From an uncultured Rhodospirillales bacterium (lineage in GTDB: Bacteria; Pseudomonadota; Alphaproteobacteria; Acetobacterales; Acetobacteraceae): 9,516 nt of DNA. The stretch spans positions 1 to 9,516 of the forward strand of contig CAIYPH010000455.1 of NCBI GenBank assembly GCA_903928045.1, written 5' to 3'. Under the pieces are notes generated by a model, which was given only the letters and a program-made list of their open reading frames with translations, ran no database searches and was not told where the DNA came from. This document shows, in pieces, positions 1 to 5,907 of the stretch; position 1 is the first letter of the stretch; every line of letters starts with the position of its first letter. The translations under genes were made by a program, and so were the position numbers.

Positions 1-1148
1 CGGCGCAGCATGGCGAGCGCCTCGGCGATGTCGGCATCGGTGACGACCAGCGGCGGGGCGACGCGCAGCGTGTTCTCGCCGGCAGTGATCACCATCAGCC
101 CCTCGGCCTCGGCCGCCGCCTGCACGGCGCCCACCGGGCCCACGCATTTCAGGCCCTGCAACAGGCCGGAACCGCGGTGATCCTCGTAGACGCTCGGGAA
201 ATCCCGCGCGAGGGCCGCGAGGCCGTCCCACAGCATCTGCCCCTTGCGGGTCACCTCGTCGAGGAAGCCGGGCGCCAGGATCACGTCCAGCACCGCGTTG
301 CCGGCGGCGCAGGCGAGTGGGTTGCCGCCATAGGTGGTGCCATGGGTGCCCGGCGTGAGGTTCTTCGCCGCACGCTCCACCGCCAGCACGGCGCCGAGCG
401 GGAAGCCGCCGCCGATGCCCTTGGCGGCCGCCACCACGTCCGGCTTGATGCCGGCCCACTCATGGGCGAACAGCTTGCCGGTGCGCCCCATGCCGGACTG
501 CACCTCGTCCATGCCCAGCAGGATGCCGAACTCGTCGCAGGTCGCGCGCAGATCCTTGAGGAACTGGATATGCGCCGGGCGCACGCCGCCCTCGCCCTGC
601 AGCGGCTCGACGATGATGCCAGCGGTGCCGGCCCCGATCTTGTCGCGCACGGCGTTGAGGTTGTTGAACGGCACCTGGTCGAACCCTTCGGCCGGCGGGC
701 CGAAGCCTTCGAGATACTTGGCATTCCCCGTGGCGGCGAGCGCGCCGAGGGTGCGGCCGTGGAAGGCGCCCTCGAAAGTGATCAGGCGATAGCGCTCGGG
801 CTTGCCCTCGTTGAACATCGTCTTGCGCATCATCTTGATCATGCCCTCGTTCGCTTCCGCGCCCGAGTTGCAGAACAGCACGGAGTCCGCGAACGAGTTC
901 GCCACCAGCCGCTCGGCGAGCTTCTCGGCCTGCGGAATCCGGTACAGGTTCGAGACGTGCATCACCTTGGAAGCCTGGTCGGCAATCGCCTCGGCCAGAT
1001 GCTTATTGCCATGGCCGAGCGAGGCAGTGGCGATGCCGCTGCCGAAATCGAGGAATCGTCGGCCATCCGTCGTCCACAGCCAGGCGCCCTCGCCCCGCTC
1101 GAAAGCAAGGTTGGCGCGGTTGTAGTTCGGCGTAAGGGCGGGAATCAT
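1..1148 (-). CDS. argD: Acetylornithine aminotransferase (ArgD), class-III PLP enzyme, 3' end cut by window edge
   Basis: Transfers an amino group between N-acetylornithine and 2-oxoglutarate in cytoplasmic arginine biosynthesis; family members often also act on succinyl-diaminopimelate. I translated 382 codons from an ATG at 1146-1148 with no stop before the window edge. Visible motifs are the PLP phosphate-binding CNSGAEANE (about residues 93-101), FEGAFHGRT (125-132), the cofactor-contacting DEVQSGMGRTG (214-224), the Schiff-base lysine in AAKGIGGGFPLG (Lys243) and GTTYGGNPLACAAG (270-283). ArgD proteins are usually about 390-400 residues, so only a short tail is missing. A GAGGA ribosome-binding sequence lies about 8 nt before the ATG. 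Other class-III enzymes (GabT, ornithine aminotransferase) are possible, but the short N-terminus (MIPALTPNYNR) and motif wording fit ArgD best. It diverges from recX. Confidence 0.9.
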   Translation of the reverse strand, partial: MIPALTPNYNRANLAFERGEGAWLWTTDGRRFLDFGSGIATASLGHGNKHLAEAIADQASKVMHVSNLYRIPQAEKLAERLVANSFADSVLFCNSGAEANEGMIKMMRKTMFNEGKPERYRLITFEGAFHGRTLGALAATGNAKYLEGFGPPAEGFDQVPFNNLNAVRDKIGAGTAGIIVEPLQGEGGVRPAHIQFLKDLRATCDEFGILLGMDEVQSGMGRTGKLFAHEWAGIKPDVVAAAKGIGGGFPLGAVLAVERAAKNLTPGTHGTTYGGNPLACAAGNAVLDVILAPGFLDEVTRKGQMLWDGLAALARDFPSVYEDHRGSGLLQGLKCVGPVGAVQAAAEAEGLMVITAGENTLRVAPPLVVTDADIAEALAMLR

Positions 1149-1347
1149 GCGATGGTCCTCGATTTGCCCCGTTCGGGGCGGTTGTTCCTCCGGGGATGAA
1201 CCAAGCCAACGCACGGTGCGCGGGAGGCTCCGAAGGAAGCTGAAACAATGGTACGGCAGGCGCCCGCGAGTCAAACCGCCGTGGCGCCATGCATGGCCGC
1301 ATTGCGCAGGGCTTTCGACACGCCCCACTGCATGGCATCTATGGGCG
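1149..1347. promoter_or_regulatory. Divergent argD-recX intergenic region
   Basis: This 199-bp gap must hold promoters for both flanking genes, but I see no convincing -35/-10 pair for argD. On the argD side a hairpin in its leader (GCCCC 1166-1170, loop GTTC, GGGGC 1175-1179) lies just upstream of the GAGGA ribosome-binding site. A 12-bp perfect palindrome, GCCATGCATGGC, occupies 1286-1297. On the recX side a weak TTCGAC (1314-1319) and TCTATG (1338-1343) pair is spaced 18 nt and would give a nearly leaderless recX mRNA. None of these sites is secure. Confidence 0.35.
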
Positions 1348-1905
1348 ATGGCGGATTCCCCCCCCGACGAGGCCAGGCTGCACGAGGCCGCCCTCACCCA
1401 CATCGCCCGCTACGCAACCACGCGGGCCGGCCTGCTGCGGGTGCTTGACCGGCGGATCGACCGCTGGGCCCGTGCCGCCGAGGAGCCCGACATGGCCGCC
1501 ATCGCCGCTTCCCGCCGCGCCGCCCGCGCCGTGGTCGAGCGCCTCACCGCGTCAGGCGCGGTGAATGACGCCGCCTTCGCCGAAAGCCGTGCCCGCTCCC
1601 TCACCCGCGCCGGCAAATCCCGCCAAGCCATCGCCGCCCATCTCGCCAGCCGCGGCGTGGCCGCCGAAACCACCCGCGAGGCCACCGCGCGTGACGCGGA
1701 GACCGACCTCGCCGCCGCCCTCGCCTGGGCCAAGCGCCGCCGCATCGGCCCCTTTCGCGCCCCCGCCGAAGCCGATGCCGACGCCCGCCGCAAGGAACTC
1801 GGCGTCCTCGCCCGCGCCGGGTTCGATCGCGACGTGGCGCTGCGCGCCCTTTCCTGCCCGCCCGATGAGGCCGAAGCCCGGGTGATCGGGCTCAAACGCA
1901 CGTGA
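1348..1905 (+). CDS. recX: RecX-family regulatory protein
   Basis: RecX binds RecA filaments and limits their extension and coprotease/strand-exchange activity. The 185-residue, Arg/Ala-rich, all-helical protein shows the RecX pattern of tandem three-helix modules: ALTHIARYATTRAGLLRVL near the N-terminus, then VVERLTASGAVNDAAFAESRARS and GKSRQAIAAHLASRGV in the middle, and a C-terminal module containing RKELGVLARAGFDRDVALRAL. The open frame reaches back to 1147, but those 67 residues (Cys/Trp/Arg mixture) do not look like RecX, so I start at ATG 1348. There is no good Shine-Dalgarno. An 8-C run (1358-1365) lies at codons 4-6. The stop overlaps the next start, so it heads an operon with azlCD rather than following recA, the commoner arrangement. 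Without a similarity search, divergent RecX is the best but not certain call. Confidence 0.8.
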   Translation: MADSPPDEARLHEAALTHIARYATTRAGLLRVLDRRIDRWARAAEEPDMAAIAASRRAARAVVERLTASGAVNDAAFAESRARSLTRAGKSRQAIAAHLASRGVAAETTREATARDAETDLAAALAWAKRRRIGPFRAPAEADADARRKELGVLARAGFDRDVALRALSCPPDEAEARVIGLKRT

Positions 1906-2609
1906 CACCCCAAGCCCCGGTCGTCTTCACCCGCCACGGCATAATGCGCGGGGCCAAGGCGGCGATTCCCCTCATCATCGGCCTGATCCCCTTCGGCGTC
2001 GTCACCGGCGTCGCCTCCCAGGCGGCTGGCCTGTCCCTGCTCGAGGCCGTGGTGATGAGCGCCACCGTATTCGGCGGCGCCGCCCAGCTCCTGGTGCTCG
2101 GCACCTGGTCGCTCCCCGCCCCCATCCTCGCCGCCACGCTCGCGGCGCTGACCGTGAACCTCCGCCTCGTGCTGATGGGCCCCGTCCTCGCCCCCTGGTT
2201 CGACAAGCTGCGCGGCTGGCCGGTCTGGGGCACGCTCTTCCTGATGGTGGACCAGAACTGGGCGCTTTGCCTGAAGGAGATGAACCGCGGCGGCCGCGAT
2301 GCCGGCTACATGTTCGGCAGCGGCGTGGTGATGTGGCTGCAATGGGTCATCCTCACCGGCGTTGGCCACCAGCTCGGCACCGTGCTGAGCCTGCCGAAAG
2401 GCCACCCGCTGTTCTTCTGCGGCCTCGCCGTCTTCGTCTCCATGCTCGCCGGCATGTGGCGCGGCCGGCTGGACGTGCTGCCCTGGATCGTCGCCGCCCT
2501 GGTCGCCACCTCCGTCTCCCTGCTGCTGCCCGGCACCTTCTGGTTCATCATCGCCGGAGCCCTCGCCGGCAGCCTCACCGGCGCGCTGCGGGACACGCTG
2601 AAATCATGA
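1902..2609 (+). CDS. azlC: AzlC/YgaZ-type branched-chain amino acid exporter, large subunit
   Basis: Inner-membrane large subunit of the two-component AzlCD/YgaZH (LIV-E) exporter, which effluxes valine, leucine, isoleucine and in some species methionine or analogues. The 235-residue protein is strongly hydrophobic with several membrane segments (about residues 20-40, 45-67, 72-95, 140-160, 168-186, 192-225). Family hallmarks are IPLIIGLIPFGVVTG (22-36), SATVFGGAAQL (53-63) and NLRLVLMG (86-93). The start is GTG 1902, which overlaps the recX stop by 4 bases (GTGA) and indicates translational coupling. An internal ATG at 1944 would remove the usual N-terminal lead before the first membrane helix, so I prefer GTG. 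The substrate is inferred from family only. Confidence 0.9.
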   Translation: MTPQAPVVFTRHGIMRGAKAAIPLIIGLIPFGVVTGVASQAAGLSLLEAVVMSATVFGGAAQLLVLGTWSLPAPILAATLAALTVNLRLVLMGPVLAPWFDKLRGWPVWGTLFLMVDQNWALCLKEMNRGGRDAGYMFGSGVVMWLQWVILTGVGHQLGTVLSLPKGHPLFFCGLAVFVSMLAGMWRGRLDVLPWIVAALVATSVSLLLPGTFWFIIAGALAGSLTGALRDTLKS

Positions 2610-2923
2610 GCATGGATCCCGCCACCCTGCTCGCCATCATCGGCATGGCCCTGGCCACCTACGCCTGCCGCGCCGGTGGCTACTGGCTGTTCCGCCAAAT
2701 CACCCCCACCCCCTTCATCCGCAGCGTGCTGGGCTACATCCCCGGCACGCTGTTCGTGAGCTTCGTCATCCCCTCGCTGGTCAATGGCGGTTTGCAGACC
2801 ACCGTGGGCGCGGCGGCGACGCTCGTCACCATGATCCTCACCCGCACCCTCGGCCTCGCCATGCTCGCCGGCACAGCTGCTGCCTGGGTCGTCTATGCAG
2901 TGAAGCAAGCGGTTCTTTTTTGA
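2606..2923 (+). CDS. azlD: AzlD/YgaH-type branched-chain amino acid exporter, small subunit
   Basis: Small membrane partner of AzlC, with 105 residues and four hydrophobic segments (about 5-21, 41-59, 64-80 and 83-100). The family signature is visible in ATYACRAGGYWLFR (17-30) and GYIPGTLFVSFVIPSLV (43-59). Its ATG at 2606 overlaps the azlC stop (ATGA), so recX, azlC and azlD form a fully overlapping operon. The last six codons (KQAVLF) and the TGA stop lie inside a repeat-type T6/A6 hairpin, so the C-terminus appears to have been contributed or rewritten by the repeat. There is no separate Shine-Dalgarno, which fits coupling to azlC. Confidence 0.9.
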   Translation: MSMDPATLLAIIGMALATYACRAGGYWLFRQITPTPFIRSVLGYIPGTLFVSFVIPSLVNGGLQTTVGAAATLVTMILTRTLGLAMLAGTAAAWVVYAVKQAVLF

Positions 2924-3028
2924 AAAAAAGAACCAACAAACTTTTATCCGTCGGCTTCGGAGTCTCCCCGGGGAAGCTCCGAAGCCAAACGGATCAAAAA
3001 GTTTTTGCTTCTTTTTTCAAAAAGAAGC
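2911..3028. repeat. Composite palindromic intergenic element 1 (two T6/A6 hairpins around a central GC hairpin)
   Basis: This 118-bp element separates the convergent azlD and substrate-binding protein genes. The left hairpin is GGTTC-T6 / A6-GAACC at 2911-2934. The right hairpin, in opposite orientation, is GCTTC and GAAGC arms with T/A inner stem at 3007-3028. Inside are imperfect inverted arms, ATCCGT (2946-2951) against ACGGAT (2989-2994), each next to an A-run/CTTTT or AAAAAGTTTTT block. The centre is a long palindrome. The whole therefore folds as a nested inverted repeat, like a MITE or a bidirectional terminator. A second, related element lies at 4696-4904. The origin and function are inferred. 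Confidence 0.8.
2953..2986. terminator. Central palindrome, possible bidirectional terminator between azlD and SBP gene
   Basis: A perfect 10-bp stem, GGCTTCGGAG (2953-2962) with CTCCGAAGCC (2977-2986), continues after a two-base imperfection into TCCCCGGGGA (2965-2974). It sits between two convergent genes, where a shared terminator is expected. It is not followed directly by a clean T-run on either strand. The nearby CTTTT/AAAAAG tracts precede rather than follow it, so intrinsic termination is plausible but not proven. Confidence 0.5.
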
Positions 3029-3038
3029 GCTTCCTTCC

Positions 3039-4619
3039 TTAAGCCCGCGTCACCCCATACATCTGCGGGAACCCATCGCGCACGTCCTTGATCGAGTTGC
3101 GATGGATGGTCGGCCCCGCATAGTAGCCGAGCGGCACGTAGGGCGCCTCGACGAACAGCAGCTTCTGCATTTCGAGCCCGATCGACTTCTGGGCCGCGAG
3201 ATCCGGCGCATCGAGCCAGCTGTCGCGCAGCGCCTCCATCTTCGGCATGCTCGGCCAGCCGAACCACGCCGCCTGGCCGCTGCGGATCGCCGAGGCGGCC
3301 GCCGGCGACACGTTGCCGTTGCCGCCCAGGTTGGTCATGAAGATGTTCCAGCCGCCCTTGTCGATCGGCTCCTTGCTGGCGCGGCGCTGCACCACGGTGC
3401 CCCATTCGAGCGCCTGGTAGTCCACGTTCATGCCAATCCGCTTCAGCAGATCCGCGGCCACCTGCGAATAGGCGTGCAGCACCGGGATGGAGGTCGGCCC
3501 GAGCAGCACGATCTTCTCGCCGTTATAGCCGGCGGCGGCCAGTTCCTTCTTCACATCGTCATACTTGCCGGTGAGGCGGCCCACCGCCTCGGTACCGGCA
3601 GTGCTGGCCAGCGGCGAGCCCGGGGAGAACAGGCCGCAGGGGTTCTTGATGATCGAGGGATCGGCGCCGGCGAAGGCGAGGATGAACTCATCCTGGTTGC
3701 AGGCCGCCATCACCGCCCGCCGCACCGCGGGCTTATCGAAGGGCGGGTTCAGGTGGTTGAAGCGCAGGCAGCCGATCGAGCCATAGGGGTCGATGGTCTT
3801 CACCACCATCGCCTTGTCGCGCTTGAGGCTCGGCAGCAGGTCGATCGCTGGGTTTTCCCACCATTCGATCTCGTTATTGGTCAGCGCCGCCGCGATGGTC
3901 GCCGGATCGGGGATCGAATGCCACTCCGCGCGGTCGAAATACGCCACCTTCGGCCCGGCGGAGAACGAGGCCACGCCATCGGCGCGCGGCACGTAGCCCT
4001 CGAAGCGGTCGAACACCAGCTTGGCGCCGACGACGCGCTCCTTGTTGTTGAGCTTGAAGGGGCCGGAGCCGATGAACTCGGTGATTTGGGTGTTGCCGTC
4101 GGTCTTGGCCACGCGCTCCGGCATGATGGAGGCCGGCGCCCCGGTCAGCGCATCACGCAGCAGCGGGAAGGGCTTCTTGAGCCGGATGGTGATCGTCTTG
4201 TCATTAGTGGCGATGATCTCGTCGGCGCGCTCGATCACCAGGTTCAGCAGCGGGTCCCGTTGGCCGCCGCGCTTGATGGAGGCGACGCAGTCGCGCGCCA
4301 GCACCGGCGTGCCATCATGGAATTGCAGCCCGTCGCGCAGCGTCAGCGTCCACAGCTTGCCGTCATTCTCGACCTTCTCGCCGGCCAGCATTTGCAGCTT
4401 CGGCTGCAACTGGGCGTCAAGCCCGTAGAGCGTGTCGAACACCGCCAGCGAGTAGTTACGGGTGATGTCCGCCGTCGTCCACACCGGGTCGAGCGAGGCG
4501 GGGTCGGCATGGGGGACGAATTTCAGCGTCTTCGCCGCCCCCTGGCCGAAGGCGAGGTTGGGTGCAGCCAGCGCGAACGAGGCGGCGGCGGTGGATTTCA
4601 GGACGTCTCTGCGACGCAT
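3039..4619 (-). CDS. ABC transporter family 5 periplasmic substrate-binding protein (peptide/nickel type), Tat signal
   Basis: This 526-residue protein has the length and layout of SBP_bac_5 (DppA/OppA-like) proteins, which capture dipeptides, oligopeptides or other solutes in the periplasm for an ABC importer. The N-terminus MRRRDVLKS followed by an Ala-rich hydrophobic stretch is a twin-arginine signal peptide. The mature part begins with the family pattern KFVPHADPASLDPVW, followed by LAVFDTLYGLD, GLQFHDGTPVLARDCVASIKR and, later, GSGPFKL. The start is ATG 4619, with AGGGAGA (4626-4632) about 7 nt upstream; the open frame extends 34 codons further back, but that is repeat-derived sequence. 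No permease or ATPase gene is adjacent, so it is an orphan in this window. The stop falls about ten bases before the right hairpin of element 1. The substrate cannot be read from the sequence. Confidence 0.9.
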   Translation of the reverse strand: MRRRDVLKSTAAASFALAAPNLAFGQGAAKTLKFVPHADPASLDPVWTTADITRNYSLAVFDTLYGLDAQLQPKLQMLAGEKVENDGKLWTLTLRDGLQFHDGTPVLARDCVASIKRGGQRDPLLNLVIERADEIIATNDKTITIRLKKPFPLLRDALTGAPASIMPERVAKTDGNTQITEFIGSGPFKLNNKERVVGAKLVFDRFEGYVPRADGVASFSAGPKVAYFDRAEWHSIPDPATIAAALTNNEIEWWENPAIDLLPSLKRDKAMVVKTIDPYGSIGCLRFNHLNPPFDKPAVRRAVMAACNQDEFILAFAGADPSIIKNPCGLFSPGSPLASTAGTEAVGRLTGKYDDVKKELAAAGYNGEKIVLLGPTSIPVLHAYSQVAADLLKRIGMNVDYQALEWGTVVQRRASKEPIDKGGWNIFMTNLGGNGNVSPAAASAIRSGQAAWFGWPSMPKMEALRDSWLDAPDLAAQKSIGLEMQKLLFVEAPYVPLGYYAGPTIHRNSIKDVRDGFPQMYGVTRA

Positions 4620-4695
4620 GGTCTGTCTCCCTGGGTGATCGTGCCGGCATCCTGGACTGGTATGCGGGCAACGATCAACAGGGAGGCAGGGAAGG

Positions 4696-4904
4696 GCTCC
4701 TTTTTTGAAAAAAAGGAGCAAAAAACTTTCACGACTTTGGTTCCTACCGCTCGAAACTTCTCCCGAGAGGCCGAGCCATCGTCAACAACGGAAGAAAAAA
4801 CTTTGGAACTGACCTCGATAAGTCAAAAATGGGGGGCGTTGACTCTCCAGCGGGAGTAGGAAGCAAACGAACGAATTTTTTTGCTTCTTCATCCAAAAAG
4901 AAGC
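4696..4904. repeat. Composite palindromic intergenic element 2
   Basis: This element is bounded by a perfect left hairpin, GCTCC-T6 / A6-GGAGC (4696-4719), and a right hairpin in opposite orientation, GCTTCTT (4883-4889) with AAGAAGC (4898-4904). The right one has a degenerate loop. The outer sequences match element 1: an A-run plus CTTT follows the left hairpin, and the right one continues into GCGCTTGCTTAC next to a minus-strand stop codon. The interior (about 4731-4870) is A-richer than the surrounding genes and holds a direct repeat, AAAAAACTTT (4720-4729 and 4795-4804). I find no strong central palindrome there. With 4620-4695 (ribosome-binding site and leader of the SBP gene), this accounts for the gap 4620-4910. 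Confidence 0.7.
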
Positions 4905-4910
4905 GCTTGC

Positions 4911-5822
4911 TTACTTGATCAGCCCCATCGCCTTTAGCCGCGCCTCAAGCCGCGGCGTTCCAAAGCCATGCTCCACGGGCTTAGAGATGTCCATGATCCT
5001 CGGCAGCGCCTCGGCGAACATGTCGACCGTGATCGGCTTGGTCGGGTCGAACTGCACGCCCTCGCTCTCGATGTACTTCACCCGCTTATAAAACCCGGCA
5101 TTGGCGCCGATGATTTCGCCGGAGACGTTGCATTCCTCGCTGGCCATCCAGGCCACCGCCGGGGAGACCAGCTCAGGCTTCATGAACTCCAGCACCGCCT
5201 CGGGGATCAACCCCTCGGTCATGCGGGTCTTGGCCGAGGGCGAGATCGCATTGCAGAGAATGTTGTATTTAGCGCCCTCGAAGCGCAGGCAGTTGATCAT
5301 GCCGTTCACTGCCATTTTCGCGGCGCCGTAGTTGGATTGGCCGAAGTTGCCGACCGTGCCGGAACCCGAGGTGGTGACGACGACGCGGCCGTACTTGGCC
5401 TCGCGCATGTGCGGCCAAGCGGCCATCGTGCAGTAGACGGTGCCCATCAGGTGCACCTGGACGACGAATTCGAAATCCGCCGGCTCCATCTTGTGGAAGC
5501 TCTTATCGCGCAGGATGCCGGCGTTGTTCACGAGGATGTCGATCTTGCCGAAATTGTCGATCGCCGTCTGCACGATCGCCTGCGCGCTCGTCCAATCCGC
5601 CACCGAGTTGTAGTTGGCGACCGCCGTGCCGCCAGCGGCGCGAATTTCCTCCACCACGCGATCGGCCACCGTGTTGGCGGTGCCGCGGCCATCCACGGCT
5701 CCACCGGGGTCATTCACCACCACCTTGGCCCCGCGGCTGGCCAGCAGCAGCGCGTGCTCGCGCCCCAGACCGGCGCCGGCGCCGGTTACGATTGCGACCC
5801 GGTTGTCATATCGGATGGTCAT
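4911..5822 (-). CDS. Short-chain dehydrogenase, MFE-2-like (R)-3-hydroxyacyl-CoA dehydrogenase type
   Basis: A 303-residue NAD(P)-dependent SDR. Motifs are cofactor-binding TGAGAGLG (13-20), acidic Asp38 after the second strand (suggesting NAD), NNAG (99-102), catalytic Ser152 in VVTTSGSGTVGNFGQ, and YGAAK with Tyr165 and Lys169. The wording RYDNRVAIVTGAGAGLGREHA, the insert NDPGGAVDGRG and the long C-terminal tail closely resemble the dehydrogenase domain of peroxisomal multifunctional enzyme type 2 (HSD17B4), which oxidises (3R)-hydroxyacyl-CoA. The hydratase and SCP2 domains are absent. The start is ATG 5822, with a GAGGGAGAG ribosome-binding stretch upstream; an in-frame extension to 5867 adds 15 unlikely residues. 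The stop lies 6 nt from element 2. It could act on another hydroxyacyl-CoA or a steroid-like substrate. Confidence 0.85.
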   Translation of the reverse strand: MTIRYDNRVAIVTGAGAGLGREHALLLASRGAKVVVNDPGGAVDGRGTANTVADRVVEEIRAAGGTAVANYNSVADWTSAQAIVQTAIDNFGKIDILVNNAGILRDKSFHKMEPADFEFVVQVHLMGTVYCTMAAWPHMREAKYGRVVVTTSGSGTVGNFGQSNYGAAKMAVNGMINCLRFEGAKYNILCNAISPSAKTRMTEGLIPEAVLEFMKPELVSPAVAWMASEECNVSGEIIGANAGFYKRVKYIESEGVQFDPTKPITVDMFAEALPRIMDISKPVEHGFGTPRLEARLKAMGLIK

Positions 5823-5879
5823 GCGTTCACTCTCCCTCACGGCCGTGCTGTCCCGCGCGGCCTCCATGGGTGAACGCTA

Positions 5880-5894
5880 GACCGCATTGCGGTC
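5880..5894. promoter_or_regulatory. Operator-like perfect palindrome upstream of the SDR gene
   Basis: GACCGCA (5880-5886), one central T, then TGCGGTC (5888-5894) form a perfect 7+1+7 inverted repeat. It lies in the 85-bp gap between the SDR start and the stop of the lytic transglycosylase gene, about 58 bp upstream of the SDR ATG. A dimeric repressor such as a TetR or GntR member is possible, as is a short terminator stem for the upstream gene, but no T-run follows it. The role is inferred from symmetry and position only. Confidence 0.4.
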
Positions 5895-5907
5895 GACCGG
5901 AAGAGGC

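Noticed and set aside
177..1199. Long plus-strand open frame (340 codons) opposite argD
   Set aside because: Antisense shadow from high third-position GC; its His/Arg/Gly-rich translation resembles no protein family, whereas the minus-strand frame is clearly ArgD.
1147..1347. N-terminal extension of recX by 67 codons
   Set aside because: Composition is unlike the rest of the protein and unlike RecX, and it covers the divergent promoter region and argD leader.
1410..2405. 331-codon minus-strand open frame opposite recX and azlC
   Set aside because: Spans two well-supported genes antisense, with Arg/Ala/His-rich composition and no recognisable domain.
3102..4859. 585-codon plus-strand open frame opposite the substrate-binding protein gene
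   Set aside because: Same shadow effect; low-complexity Arg/His/Gly content, and the opposing frame has a full SBP family 5 pattern with signal peptide and ribosome-binding site.
4829..4918. 29-codon open frame (MGGVDSP...KKKRLLT) at the end of element 2
   Set aside because: Its second half is just the translated repeat hairpin and it overlaps the SDR stop; no ribosome-binding site. Such repeat-derived small ORFs are easily misannotated as hypothetical proteins.
4968..5873. 301-codon plus-strand open frame opposite the SDR gene
   Set aside because: Shadow of the SDR frame, which has every catalytic motif in place.
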